A stretch of 64,000 bases of DNA from JAFEDN01 sp963818985 (GCA_963818985.1 CAWFUJ010000010.1:310001-374000), one strand, 5' to 3'; shown: positions 36,501 to 47,200, numbered from the stretch's first letter. Program-made: numbers and translations. Notes: generated by a model not told the origin, from the letters alone.

Positions 36501-39500
36501 GAATCCATTAATTTAATGTTAATAAAAATAAAACAACAACTGCTGGCAAGCAATGGTCAATACGTAAAAATTAAAGATGTTTCTGATATTATGAATGAAA
36601 TGGTTAGTGCAGCGGATCAGGAAGATGTTTATGACATCTTAAGCGAAAAACGTTGTGTTAATTGGCTGAGAAATCTGGTTATCAATCGACTAAAAACCCA
36701 ACTAGGAATATTTTGGACCCAACGAGTTAAAAATATTACACGTAAAGCAGAGCGTCTGAATTTTATTTTGAATAAGATTCCTATTCTAGAGACACCAACG
36801 GAATTGCTGCAAATATTAGCAGATAAATTAAGCAGACAAAATCAATTATCATATGATTATTCAGCAATAGAAGCTTATGATTTTGAAAAATTTATCGATT
36901 TAATCAATTATAAAAATATTTCTGATGAGACAATTGAAAGACTTCGAGAGAAACCATTTTCTTCATGGAACACAGAACTGATTTGTCGTCGCGAGCGTTT
37001 ACCTGAACCATGGCCAATGACTGATGAACAAGAACGATTAAGATCGCAATGTGCTAATTGGTTACTTGCCTTAACCAACAAATTAAAAGTTGAATTGATT
37101 GATAATTTGATTCAGTTGATTGGTAAAAAATCTATAGATTATATAATTTTAGCTGATATTTTGGATAATGTCACTCGTGGTATTTGGATATTGAACGATA
37201 AGACCATTGATAAATTAAGACAAAATAATTATGAGAATTGGGTAAAAATTATCGATACATATTCTGTTATTCACGATCAAAAGGATGATGACGACATTCC
37301 AACCTTGGTTGGCGCAATCAAGACAGATTTTTTTGCTTCGGATTCTAAATTGGCTTCATTGCCTATTGATGAAAAAGCGTTATTGTCGTTAAACAATAAA
37401 ATTGTTCAAGCATCATGTGGCTCACTCATTGAATTTTCTAATAAGTCAATCGATGCTTGGGGAGAAGTAGAATTGAGTGGATGGGCGAAATTTATTACGC
37501 GCAAAAGCTCAGCGGACTGGCTTAAGAAGAATATTCATTACGTTATGGCTATTTTGGGCCGAGCTGTTCAATTGAAATATGGGGTCAATCTTCATCCTAC
37601 TCAATATTTCACTTTGTGGTTGTTATTAGCCACTCCGGATCAACAGAAAGGAAGATTGGCACAGGTGCTAACAGGTCAGGGCAAAACCCTTATCATTGCC
37701 ATGTTTGCTATTTTAAAGGTATGGTTAAACGAATACACGGATGTTGTGACAAGTTCAAGAGTTCGCGCTGAAAAAGATATCGCTACGATGACTCCATTAT
37801 ACCAACTGTTTGGTCTGAAAGTCACCAATAACTGTGATGAAAAATGTCAAACCAATAATAAAGATCGCCGAGAACGTTATCAAGGTGCGCATATTGTCTA
37901 TGGAGATATTGCGAGTTTCGAACGAGATTATTTACTGACGGAGTTTTTACGCCAAGGTATTTATGCTGGGCGTCGTTCTCGCGCAGTGATTATTGATGAA
38001 GTCGATAGTTTATTGCTCGATAAAAGTGACAACGTGCTTTATTTATCCCATGCTTTACCTGATTTGCACCATTTTAGGATGCTCTATTGTGAGATTTGGG
38101 TAGCAGTCAATGCACCTGATGTTCAATCGATGGATTCTTTGTCTATTGCCCATGTCGTTCAGTACATAAAAAAAAGGATATCTGATAAGGAATTGGCAGT
38201 ACCCAAATATTTGGAAAAACTAATTCAAGCAAGATTAGAGCTTTGGGTTAAAAATGCATTAATTGCAAAAAATATGCAAGAAAAAGATCCTTATGTCATC
38301 ATGTTGGAATCGAAAAATGACGATGGTGAAAAGATAGTGATTGTTGATAAGGATACGGGTGTGGAGCAAATTAATTCTCAGTGGAGCACCGGATTGCATC
38401 AATTTTTACAATTAAAACATAATCGGAAAATCACTGATGAAAGTTTAAAAGCAATATTTATTGCTAATTATAGTTATTTTATAAAAAAAGAACATATTTA
38501 TGGGTTAAGTGGTACCTTGGGTGGCAAAGCAGAGAGAGACTTATTGCGAGAAAGTTACGGTGTCGATTGTTTTGATATGCCCTCTATGAAGAAGTCGCTT
38601 TTTGTTCAAGAAAAAGAGCAAATTTGTTCTTCAGAATCGTTATGGAAAGAAAGTATATTAGCTGAAGTTAAACAAAAAATAGAACAACGCCGGTCTGTTT
38701 TAATCATTTGCGATAATGTTTCTGTTGCGGAAAAATTAGAACAGATCCTCAAGACGCCTCCACACAATAAATTTGTGGGTCAAATTTATAAATACACCAG
38801 TGCTTTTAGTCAATTTAAAGTGGAGAATTATACACTTAATTCAGGCGACGTTATTATTGCTACCAACATTGGAGGTAGAGGTACTGATTTAGGAATCACT
38901 GAAGAACTCAACCATGATGGTGGTTTACATGTTGTTTTAAGTTACTTACCCAATAGTGAAAGAACAGAAGATCAAGCTTTTGGTCGTGCTGCTCGGAAAG
39001 GGCAACGTGGCAGTGGTCGATTTATTCTTTTTCATCCTGAACCTGGAATGACATTAGATGAATTAAAACGGCTGAGAAATGTTAACGAAGCAATGCGCAT
39101 TGAACACATTCGCCAACACACGATTCCTGCGGTTGTTCTCGAAGGAAAATTATTTGAGCGTTTTATGCAACTGCATAAAAAAATAAAGGAAACGTTATCA
39201 CGAGCGACTAACCCTGGTTATGATGAGCCGTATATTGAATTGCAATTAAAGAGCTTCTGTGACCATTGGGCATTTTGGCTAGATGCTATGTCTGAGCGAA
39301 TAAAACAAGCCTCTCCTGAAGAAGAACAGCGCTTGTTCATAGAGTATGAAAAATTTGCTGAAGATATGGAAAAAATTACCCAACAGTCCGATATTTATAA
39401 ATTCATTGTATATCCTCACGAATTGGTGGCATTAGGGCGATTTTATATTAATGCAAAAAAAATGGATTTCGCATATCAGTGCTTTACCAAGGCGATTGCC

Positions 39501-42500
39501 TTGGACGAACGTTACGCTGTTATTGCCTATCTAGATTGGATTTTTTGTTTTGTTGCTATGCGACCGCTGGATCAAGTAAAAAATAGACGAGATATTAAGC
39601 GACATTTAAAGAAAGCACGTGGTTTATTGATGCAAGCCATGACGGAATTGCCTCACATTTGTAGCACGAATCAACTTATTTCTACTGTTAGACTGAAAAA
39701 TGGCCAAGGCCAATGGAGCGATCAGTTAAAACGGCAAATAGAAAATGAGACTAAGCTATTAAGCTGTCATAGCCATGCTATAGATACAGCAATTGGTAGT
39801 GAAATTGAAGATAATTTTTTTGCTGACATAGTTGAGTTAAAGCAAGAGAGGGATGTTCAACCAGTTGGTCAAACATTATTGAAAAATCCAAAAATTTTTA
39901 AGCAGCCCAGACTGAGCAATAAAGTCCTTATTGATTGGAATACAAAGAAATTATTAATGACTCAAGAAGATAAAAAACAAGAAATCAAGATTCCAGGAAT
40001 TTATTATTATTGTCTCGATGATTTATTAAAAATTATTCAGAGTAAAATGGGTAAAGATCGTAACCAACGAGAGATCAACGAGCATGCCTTTGAATCCATA
40101 GTACTGGATCGAACAGCTTTCTGGAACGAACTGAAAAAAAATAATCTGTTGGTAAGAGAAGAGAAACAAATGATTCTGGAAAATGGGCAGAATAGATCTA
40201 TTATTCAAGCTAGGCTACAGTTGCGTTATTCACCAACAGGGGAAATCATCCTTCCATCAACTTTAACTAAATATCGTGAATTAATCACCCAAATAGCGTC
40301 TTTTCCCGATGAAAAAAAATCATCTTCAATCATCACTGTAGATGATATTCCTTTACCGGAAAATAAGCAGTTGGCTAGCCGCCGTCTGTGGTTAGCACTG
40401 ATGCAGCAAAAAGTGATTAAAAAGCGTTCTGTTAATTTTCCTTGGTCAGAATTAAAAGATGTTGGGTCTATCGCAAAGAAAAAAGAGTTTCTCACCGAAA
40501 TAGTTCAAGCAGAGCTATCTGACTTGAAAGAAGTGAAATCCGATCTTCTCGAAACGTACACAAAAGCTATTGTCGCAGCTCTCGTAAAATCAGCCGGACA
40601 GTTAAAGACTCTTGAAAATATCAGTATCAGTCATCGTTCCTTGGCAAGTTATTTCGAGACTGAAGATCTGCGAGCAGAACTGAATTATTTTAATACCATT
40701 TTATTTAATCAGGTGATAGTATTTTCAGAAGAAAGACAATTCATGAATTATATCATTGTTTTTGCACTTGGATTTGCGCAGATTGTTGCTGGTATTGTGA
40801 TACAAATGAGTACGGTTGGGATAGGTAGTTATTTTGCTAATGCGCTAATCAATGAAGGGGTAGGCGATATTATTTACGCGGCGCAATCTCTGTTATCAGG
40901 AGAACAATTTAGTTGGGAAAATTACCAATCCTATAAGTTGACGAGTGTTTTTGCGACAGTTCTCACCGCCGGATTGGGTGCCTATCTGAATAGAGGAAGA
41001 TTAACCTTTCAGCAAAGTGAGCAATTGTCGTTTGGTGTGATGAATTTTTTTTCAAATCGATTATTTAAAGAATCAGTGAAAGCACTGAGCGTAGGAATCG
41101 CTAATTTTGCTCTAGACAAATTTTTCGCTCACTTGCCTCATGAAGTTATTCTACGTTTGGGTAATGAAATTCGTAAAATGTTTCAGTCTGCGCAAAATAT
41201 AAAGCTGATGGAAAGTATAAAAAGTAAAATGGTCACCCTCTATATTGCTTGTAATGGCCGGGATGCAGAGGCAGAAAAATTACTTCACCATACGATTTCT
41301 GCGGTTTTTTCCGATCTGATGAAGAGTCCAATGGGTGAAAAGATCGTTCAGACGAGTATCGAAATTTTGCATCAACTCAATACTTGTCTTAACAAATATG
41401 CTATTGAAGGATTTTCTACAGCAAAAGCGAATAACCCTTTATTGCTAATCACTCAAATTATTTCATATGTCTTACCTACATTAGCCCAAATTCCCCAATT
41501 TTATCGCCTATATCGACTAGCTACTCAATTTTTGACTGAATTGGATGAAAGACTGAAACAAAAATTGACATCATTAACTCAGTCGGGATTATCAGGTGTG
41601 CCAAGCCGAAGGGTAATATCCGCCGCTGACAGCAAATATGATCGAACTGCAGAGCAAATGCTTCACACGGTTAGAGAGGAAATCATAAAAAGTCTAGTCA
41701 CTAATATTTCGCAACAACTCATTAAACCTGAAGTTTCTAAAGGCATCAAACAATCCGTGCAAGCAATGACAGATGCGATTTTTAGTGTTAGCCCGACGCC
41801 ACAATTGCGTATCACTCCATCAGATCAGAAAGCTGAAGATAGCAAAGTAGAACGTGTCGCTGTAGGCAGCAAAAAGCATCTGACCAATGTTCCGTATCGT
41901 ACTCGTGTTCCTTTGGCAGATGAGGGTAAATCTCCTGGAGGAAATATTCCCATGGACTCTGGCCATATTGATATGCTCACTATGAATACTGTTGATCTTA
42001 ACACGCCGGTATATAATAAAAATAACAAACCCTTACATGAGGTGAAGGACTCTGCAGAAGGTTCCCCCGGCATTTTATATCGAAATAATAAAAATCAGCT
42101 CATTTATATGGAATCACCACAAGCGCGTTGGATTAATGGCGATTCTCGTACTATGCCTCCTAAAAATATTCATCCTGGCTCTAGAAAACACTCTCTTGGC
42201 ACTGTATACCGAAGTAAAGAAAATCATCTCATTCATAGAGGTAGACCTCAGGATAGTTGGAGGTCTGGCAATTATCGGTATGATCATCGAACATTGCCTT
42301 TAGGTAGCGGGCAATTACCTGATACTAGGTTAGATTTCAGCTATTTAGCTAAAACGGTTGCAACCAAAATTGCAATGACTACCGTTGCCATTCACAAAGA
42401 GAATATCGTGAGTTGTTACCAATATCGCATGCAATACATTGAATTAGAAATATTAAAAGAAAAGCTACGTTGCGATCAAGAGTTGCATAGAGCCATTCAG

Positions 42501-44078
42501 CAACGGGACGAAAGAGATAGGCAATTTACCCAAGAGCAATATCGATTAGATAACGCTTCGTTAGAAAAAGCGCTGTCACGACAAATTAAGATAGCAGAAG
42601 AAGAGTTAGAAACTTTAGAAAAACAACTTAAAAATGAATTTTTGCAAGAATTACAGCAGTTGAGTAAAGATAACAAGGATATAGAGGGTATTATTAATTT
42701 TATTGCCTGTCAAAAACAAGCACTGAAAGCTGTTAATTTTTATGTTCATTGCGGTAGCGAGAAACTCGATACCATTTTCACATCGGCGGTAAACGAGTTT
42801 GCAAATAAAATTGCTCTTCAAGCACCCGAAAAAATTAAGCAGTTGAAAATTATTGCTAACCAATCTATTGCCTCGACACAATCCGAATTAGTGTTGGAAC
42901 AACAGCTTATGTTGTTGCGATCAACACTTAGCCTAGTCAAAGATAATGCGTTACTTCCAGAACGGGAATTAACAATCGTCGATGACTTAAATATTAACTT
43001 TAACTATAAATGCAAGGAGAATATCATGAGTAGACATCCCATCAATTTAGACGATAATCTGGTAAGTTTTACTGGGCGCAGTCGTCACAAAGAAAAAAAT
43101 CATAGACGTAAAAAAAGACATGACTCTAGTAATCCTGAAGTTTTTCCTTCTACAACACCATCAACATCGCTAGTACGCGTAGAAGAATTAGATGATAATG
43201 GATTACCCATTTGTGAAATTCCAACTTTTAGAACACCGGTCATTAGACCAGAGATGAGACAAAGGGATTATTCTGGTACCGGGAAAAATGGAACTGTAGG
43301 GTTAGTTCCTAGAAGCTATAGCACCTCTCTAACACCCAGCAAACCACCATACAGATATGGCGGACAATATTATAAGGAACAAAACAGGCCTATGTCTAAT
43401 CAACAAGATATTTTGCATACTGGATTGCGGATAGCACCCCTGATATATGGAAAATATCAAGATGTAAGAAAAGCAGAAATAGAATTAAAGTCTAAGATAG
43501 AGCAGGGTGAACAAGAGATCAGGAAACAAGGTAAAATTCGTGAGTTACAAAAGGACAGACTTGATGCTGAATCAAAAAATCAAGAACGCCAGCTAGAACA
43601 TGAAGTGAAAGAAAATGATAAAGATAGAGAGGAAGCTCGTCAACAAGGTCTGAGGGATCATGAAGCGAGAATGGCAGAGCTGCAGCAAAGAAAACAAGAA
43701 GCTGACGGTCGATTTTTGCTAGATTCACGTAGCCTTGATCTACAAGAAATGGAAATAACGGGTAGACGGCAGCCTGAACCACGTTATGAACCTGCTCCTG
43801 TTCGTGGATTAGACCAACAGGGCCAACCACCTCATGACCCAAGATTGTTTGGAGTACGTGGAGGAAGGCCACAGCCACAAGCTACTCACCATTTTTATAG
43901 AGGGGAAGATAATGGCGAACTGTATAGACCTGAGCCTGTTCATGGATTAGATCAGCAGGGTCAACGACCCCATGACCCGAGGTTCCTTGGGGCAAGATCT
44001 CAACAACCAACGGTTAACGTTGATAGAGCATTGAGGCCAAGACTGCAGCCACAAGGGACGGACCCTTTTTATAGATAA
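30522..44078 (+). CDS. giant protein (4,518 aa) with a collagen-like region, SecA-type DEAD helicase motor and TPR-like segment
   Basis: ATG 30522 has AAAGGAGG seven bases upstream. Order of parts: helical N-terminus; a Gly-rich collagen-like stretch (about residues 505-660: GADGADGQRGEDGG, GTPGERGGNGG, GRPGKGGQGG); ~1,700 helical residues; a SecA-like motor with TGQGKT (2384-2389), DEVD (2492-2495), SGTLGGKAERD and GGRGTD (2784-2789), then AFGRAARKGQRGSGRF (motif VI); a TPR-like part (LVALGRFYINAKKMDFAYQCF); a membrane-like segment (IIVFALGFAQIVAGIVIQM); and a disordered tail with two pairs of imperfect repeats (42070-42320; 43780-44078, PVHGLDQQGQRPHDPR). True SecA is ~900 residues, so this is not the housekeeping translocase. 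Function unknown; a secreted effector or toxin is an inference from size and neighbours. Confidence 0.8.
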   Translation: MRKEDHGFLINRRNIIEVSFKFDLPNHLESKSKELVSPTMDNKILEAAVKKSLTVPDDHLENFLSAFGVILIPVNHAENNKKIIKKQLQRIGINIKGNKPLPQKISDFAQFKINLCEIKNNGTQWIKCPFNNLLFYLYNNLYFISIEGHDYLLTHLIDSYQTEQAYANELIHYITREDIICYYFRWLLEKKEVLQLAQAVEDLLKKLLQASSVKELPQQSEFYFIKEIIRLSGVTAKANEFVLMKIKESAIKWLPKIAQERVDHYVQQCEYKFRELNQEIEDTKELLEIKSQQWATQNAKRFEKHLTEALSIFSVLSSKMIQQVFLSASDFPTLMALIKKYHDSWKNINFFPAIDQFITLKSLRTYYGHTAQFARLMQTINTIFAEPQIYIDPGDSLIMVIRGGHIVLDEELLRKIGLMGWYFQKNWQQTQHIKCLKVQASGILYINGNFNLPGITLQLRAKKIHFDERHLLIDTSGRDAKSLEEKTAASGRSYRIYMNQACSMQGADGADGQRGEDGGNIIIEAKESIINLESLTVRARGGHGADGQNGGDGDDGMGGKDGTDAKAEDRSSIIHYKPRAYFEQGSSGTPGERGGNGGVAGQGGEGGSPGVIGVKVGYNFCLIKTDHSTWLADGRPIDRSGKDGISGRPGKGGQGGLGGKQGVDDGYQWRFFSGLLGSRTEHLRGQLTYQPYSYWLGTGQQLLLLKNELDYRNQRATPGERGQEGRAIFALSSTTERKKTSSHQRYQKQRNPLEEDKISRVDSFGMQDEYEEEKSALLGYEIDQLTQRGVLLTSQRDTIRKQMSSLVKIVERVNQLAKEAVSQVMSQVSDRKAEQATILRDYRFPKMTYKTPIKTKQKKIPDIKIHATTENHFVSDFHQYKKNLTHTEDLQQYAERYKDFILNEYRKNNKIELLVLVESQLEDWDSILRNEHIPLQSRVKWIGQCYDALKKLCAEKNIIMVRYSFENLSMDSETVRLLNENPILLAELEKIDIFKKCSSIPFELRSCPCCKQVTLLNIELFEIKQKSGKEAQNIIDRLLAIVRDKAKKLCIEEIVSEEKILKIEDAKQAISLAMENILDEIDEKFIQQLSDEKEMWVAFHYYDKLKTSVQYVLKNRTGDTDLNDIRLVYLYTLIRCRLTSLTKKPLPPYSKEIRKNKRIIIEYLLDFLIQVVKTSTQTELSNPDIRKTLFLISKLPLSLSDMDETMDIMRKNGFFDNERLQPLTMKIIRSFEENFSHHQQKSKIDEICDKLQGNIDSPENIKLSSIFTEVIKILSFSPNNLTYTQRHEYYNVFLKLLNEITPHNVTQKIDNIKNKLSDLNKQVQFIIWKNIPFQKIQIYSNQYNSISDQLLRKESMFKLFDWVIRKSLLDWFSQDSNQTVFLHYLKVYNCFLSQTLTKESDVLRIYIHGYLLHQWLNRNDCCMPPEISAGVQDIFTITRQNLHHYITQLIIKKYNITYPSRNDEKVKSLSDILFKELCYLINRMALIQEITGESFKFDTILNLEKIVEQLPKNIELFNTSNLDIMEREISHYNNTLMANTANLLVNFTKQQQSLIEREHWQECFFNSCQTLLPDDKQSHLFLKKIQEFVQVVYKISVLELFVMKRVEYRSTFFSSITDLFSEYINSNSTESKDKNHVNFTKKIDLIKETLVNQIMVELKFKVPIGGMIDKFNASVLWLIKQLQQEPLDNKIIVYMKKIMLLISLIDITEQETLKLLLSLTQLKNTLLNSPFNNLLKIVEPIRNDLIQQLMHHHAIHTKENEKFLIHRMLLTSEVSISCLELFSQINKPSFTSVTGNRWLIHIVYRDLQKECDLLLKTTPISKIIAFKQHLSSRLSLVLSSQELILLRHWLELIDDAQSLKTIVNMFNMISPSNWLYYMQESLVTTYYQKFIQYGGVPKTRLLDLFGQTKKPIDYEIDNFIDSILYYYDSSQTYQSSPQAESEHITDFISSRLPGKQKVISELVEMFKTIIYFRYCFHRNFAHAEFEGNLDCWFESINLMLIKIKQQLLASNGQYVKIKDVSDIMNEMVSAADQEDVYDILSEKRCVNWLRNLVINRLKTQLGIFWTQRVKNITRKAERLNFILNKIPILETPTELLQILADKLSRQNQLSYDYSAIEAYDFEKFIDLINYKNISDETIERLREKPFSSWNTELICRRERLPEPWPMTDEQERLRSQCANWLLALTNKLKVELIDNLIQLIGKKSIDYIILADILDNVTRGIWILNDKTIDKLRQNNYENWVKIIDTYSVIHDQKDDDDIPTLVGAIKTDFFASDSKLASLPIDEKALLSLNNKIVQASCGSLIEFSNKSIDAWGEVELSGWAKFITRKSSADWLKKNIHYVMAILGRAVQLKYGVNLHPTQYFTLWLLLATPDQQKGRLAQVLTGQGKTLIIAMFAILKVWLNEYTDVVTSSRVRAEKDIATMTPLYQLFGLKVTNNCDEKCQTNNKDRRERYQGAHIVYGDIASFERDYLLTEFLRQGIYAGRRSRAVIIDEVDSLLLDKSDNVLYLSHALPDLHHFRMLYCEIWVAVNAPDVQSMDSLSIAHVVQYIKKRISDKELAVPKYLEKLIQARLELWVKNALIAKNMQEKDPYVIMLESKNDDGEKIVIVDKDTGVEQINSQWSTGLHQFLQLKHNRKITDESLKAIFIANYSYFIKKEHIYGLSGTLGGKAERDLLRESYGVDCFDMPSMKKSLFVQEKEQICSSESLWKESILAEVKQKIEQRRSVLIICDNVSVAEKLEQILKTPPHNKFVGQIYKYTSAFSQFKVENYTLNSGDVIIATNIGGRGTDLGITEELNHDGGLHVVLSYLPNSERTEDQAFGRAARKGQRGSGRFILFHPEPGMTLDELKRLRNVNEAMRIEHIRQHTIPAVVLEGKLFERFMQLHKKIKETLSRATNPGYDEPYIELQLKSFCDHWAFWLDAMSERIKQASPEEEQRLFIEYEKFAEDMEKITQQSDIYKFIVYPHELVALGRFYINAKKMDFAYQCFTKAIALDERYAVIAYLDWIFCFVAMRPLDQVKNRRDIKRHLKKARGLLMQAMTELPHICSTNQLISTVRLKNGQGQWSDQLKRQIENETKLLSCHSHAIDTAIGSEIEDNFFADIVELKQERDVQPVGQTLLKNPKIFKQPRLSNKVLIDWNTKKLLMTQEDKKQEIKIPGIYYYCLDDLLKIIQSKMGKDRNQREINEHAFESIVLDRTAFWNELKKNNLLVREEKQMILENGQNRSIIQARLQLRYSPTGEIILPSTLTKYRELITQIASFPDEKKSSSIITVDDIPLPENKQLASRRLWLALMQQKVIKKRSVNFPWSELKDVGSIAKKKEFLTEIVQAELSDLKEVKSDLLETYTKAIVAALVKSAGQLKTLENISISHRSLASYFETEDLRAELNYFNTILFNQVIVFSEERQFMNYIIVFALGFAQIVAGIVIQMSTVGIGSYFANALINEGVGDIIYAAQSLLSGEQFSWENYQSYKLTSVFATVLTAGLGAYLNRGRLTFQQSEQLSFGVMNFFSNRLFKESVKALSVGIANFALDKFFAHLPHEVILRLGNEIRKMFQSAQNIKLMESIKSKMVTLYIACNGRDAEAEKLLHHTISAVFSDLMKSPMGEKIVQTSIEILHQLNTCLNKYAIEGFSTAKANNPLLLITQIISYVLPTLAQIPQFYRLYRLATQFLTELDERLKQKLTSLTQSGLSGVPSRRVISAADSKYDRTAEQMLHTVREEIIKSLVTNISQQLIKPEVSKGIKQSVQAMTDAIFSVSPTPQLRITPSDQKAEDSKVERVAVGSKKHLTNVPYRTRVPLADEGKSPGGNIPMDSGHIDMLTMNTVDLNTPVYNKNNKPLHEVKDSAEGSPGILYRNNKNQLIYMESPQARWINGDSRTMPPKNIHPGSRKHSLGTVYRSKENHLIHRGRPQDSWRSGNYRYDHRTLPLGSGQLPDTRLDFSYLAKTVATKIAMTTVAIHKENIVSCYQYRMQYIELEILKEKLRCDQELHRAIQQRDERDRQFTQEQYRLDNASLEKALSRQIKIAEEELETLEKQLKNEFLQELQQLSKDNKDIEGIINFIACQKQALKAVNFYVHCGSEKLDTIFTSAVNEFANKIALQAPEKIKQLKIIANQSIASTQSELVLEQQLMLLRSTLSLVKDNALLPERELTIVDDLNINFNYKCKENIMSRHPINLDDNLVSFTGRSRHKEKNHRRKKRHDSSNPEVFPSTTPSTSLVRVEELDDNGLPICEIPTFRTPVIRPEMRQRDYSGTGKNGTVGLVPRSYSTSLTPSKPPYRYGGQYYKEQNRPMSNQQDILHTGLRIAPLIYGKYQDVRKAEIELKSKIEQGEQEIRKQGKIRELQKDRLDAESKNQERQLEHEVKENDKDREEARQQGLRDHEARMAELQQRKQEADGRFLLDSRSLDLQEMEITGRRQPEPRYEPAPVRGLDQQGQPPHDPRLFGVRGGRPQPQATHHFYRGEDNGELYRPEPVHGLDQQGQRPHDPRFLGARSQQPTVNVDRALRPRLQPQGTDPFYR

Positions 44079-44142
44079 GGGAGAAAATGATCATTATAAT
44101 TTTGGAATGCAATATCCTTAATTAAAACCAAAAATAAGCTTC

Positions 44143-44185
44143 AAAGATAGGATCATGAAAGATAATTTATGATCCTATCTTTTTC
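44143..44185 (+). terminator. rho-independent terminator of the giant gene
   Basis: AAAGATAGGATCAT and ATGATCCTATCTTT form a perfect 14-bp stem with a 12-nt loop, followed by a T-run, 65 bases after the stop. Confidence 0.8.
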
Positions 44186-44258
44186 TTATAAAATATTTAG
44201 CATAAAATAGGGTTTCTGCGTTACCCATGGAGTGAGTGGTTATATAGGAAGCTTATAT

Positions 44259-47200
44259 ATGGATCATGGTCGTCAATCATCAGAATTATCTTTCCCGTCA
44301 AGCAAAATTATTTACCCATCTTTAATTGATAAAAACAAGAAAGAAAAGAAAGAAAAGAAAGACTTAAAAGAACTTACTGTCAGCACTCATTCACGACCGA
44401 AATTTCCAGAAATAGATTGGCAGGGATTACAAGATACAGCAGATCGTATTCCTGAAACTTCTGTCAAAGAAGACATTGAAACTATGTTAGCAGCGTTAAA
44501 AAAACGGATCGATCATTTCAATCATGATGCAGAGGGTTTCATTGTTACGACAGATAGATTAAAGCAAACTCTTGAGAATTTACAAAGTATTATCGTTAAC
44601 ATCAGTCTAGGTTTGAAAACACATGCTTATGATATGCGAACAACTGGGCTAGCTGGAAGTATTTTAGAATATTTAAGTAAGACGTTAACTGAACTACAGT
44701 CTAAACAACCCTACAGTTTAGCTTCTATTGCAAAATCTCTTTCTATTGAGAAAAAACGACTCGAACAACATTTATTTCTTGAACAAAAAATTTTAAATTC
44801 ATCTCCTTTAAAAGGGCCTTTTTACGAGGCCCTCGACAAAATAAAGAAAAAAGGCTTATCTGATTATAAGCATCCTAATGGTGTTTTTATTTCTTATGCT
44901 TGGCCGGATTTAGAAAGTAAAAAAGAACAACATTTATTTTGGCTACAACCATTTCTTGCAGGATTGTGTGATCATTTAAGAACAGCAGGGTTAGGATCTG
45001 TGACACTTGATATTCAAAATAATCCGTATGGTGGGAATATTTATCATTTTATGGAAAGCGCGAGAACTAGCGAAATTGTACTATTAATGGGAACTCAATC
45101 ATTATTAAGAAAACATCGAGAAGGTGGCGCCGTTCGTTCTGAATTAATTAGTATGAGAAGAAAAATGAGGGAGGAAGCTAAGCAAGAAGTACATCGAGTG
45201 ATACCCATTTTATTAAATGGGATCGTAGAAACCTCGCTGCCACCAGAATATGAGATGTATACTAGCATTTCTTTTTGGCAACAAAAATCATATTTTACCA
45301 ACTTGTGTCAACTGATTGCTATACTTTATGGTCATGCATCTCCTCAGGCAAATAGTGAAGCATTTAAAGATATCTGGGATAAATTTCTTCAACAGATAGA
45401 AAAAAGCAGTGATCCCTCACTGTTATTGATAATAAAAGAAGGTTTAGATTCTCAATCTGTATTGCAACAAGTATCCCTTGCAGAAAGACAACAGAGTGAA
45501 AAAGCTCAATCGCGACAAAAAATCAGTGAGAACTTATTAGCCTCCTTAGGAGTACAATATTCTAGTACCTCTTTTTCTACAACACGGGTTAATTATTTTA
45601 TAGATAAAATAGAATTATTTGCACCTCCGGTACCTGTTGAATTTTTTATCCCACGAAATGACTTACTGAAACAATTAATGAGCAGTTTTAAACAAAAAGA
45701 ACAACAATTGATGACAACAACTCAAATTGATCTAAATTCAAAAATAAAAGATTCGTTAAAAGTTACATTCCCCCATTTACCTATTATCGTATTAACTGGA
45801 TTGGGAGGTGCAGGCAAAACACAAATTGCCTTAAATTTTGCTGAGTTAACAAAAGAAAATTACGGGGGCCAATTGTGGTTTGATGCACAAAAAACCGAGA
45901 CTTTGACGACTAATTATCGTAAGTTAGCGCATAAACAAGGCTTATTGCCCGACTTCACTAAGAGTGATGAAGCCGAAGTACAGGTTGTCGTCAAAGAGTG
46001 GTTTCATCAACAGCGTTCGTTATTAGTCATCTATGATAATGTAGAATCTTATGAAAAACTTAAACCCTATTTACCGCACAAAAATAATGTCAATATATTG
46101 ATTACAACACAGTGTGATCAGAAGCAATGGCCATTATCTTTCCAAGTTATCCCTGTAAAGGAGTTTTTAGAAAACCAGGCTTGCGGGCTATTGGAAAAAT
46201 TAATGAATCGTATTGATCCTGATATTACCAAACTCGCAAGAGAGCTGGGTTATTTGCCGCTGGCTTTAGCGCAGGCAGGGACATATTTAGGGCGGTGCCG
46301 TACGATGTCTATTGCAACTTACTTAGAAATTTATCAAAAAAAAGCGGCCATTTTATTAAAACACTCGGGGCCACCCACCCAAAGTGTAACGCATGTGCCG
46401 GTGTTGGTCACTTGGGACATGAGTTTAGCAGCCATTGCCGAGTACGAACGCGAGCAGCAAAAAAGTACTTCCGCTTCACGTTTATTGCAAATATATGCCT
46501 ATCTTAGTCCAGCATCCATTCCCACTGGTTTTTTGGAACCCTGGTTCGAAAAAGTATATCCCGATGCTAAAGCAGAACCCTTTGCTGAAACTCTTAGTCG
46601 TTTAACCGATTATTCGCTGGTTCAGCTTGATGTGACTGAACAAAAACTTGTGGTACATCGTTTGATACAAAAAGTAATGCAGGAAAAATTGATGATTTCA
46701 CAACAAACGGAACAAGTCATTGATGATCTTTTATTGTTGATAAAATTATTAAACGATTATAATCCGAAATATTTTGAGACTATTTATTTTAAACAAACAG
46801 AAAAAACTTGGGATTTTTATTCGCAGGGTATCAGTATTGACTATGCTAGTCAGCATTTTCCAGTCAATCGTTTGCGTCAATCAGCATCGTATGCTTTATT
46901 TTTAAGAAATTTATGCATCGTTGCGGGCATTCATGGTGAATATGACAATGCAAAAAAATATGCTGAAAATTCTCTTGAAATTGCCAAATTGGTCGATTGC
47001 CGAGATTTAGCGAAAGATGCTAAAAAACAATATGGCGGTATACTCGTACACCAGGGGCATTATGCTGAAGCAAGGATAGTGTTTGAAGAATTATTAGCAG
47101 AGGAAAAAAAAGCCTACGATACTTTGCAAGATCCAAAACATCAGTGTAATTTAGGTCGCAGTGCTTATAATGTATCCAATATATTGAACATGCTTGCTGA

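Noticed and set aside
30522..44078. Housekeeping SecA preprotein translocase
   Set aside because: Motifs are SecA-like, but the length is about five times that of SecA, and collagen-like and TPR-like parts are foreign to it.
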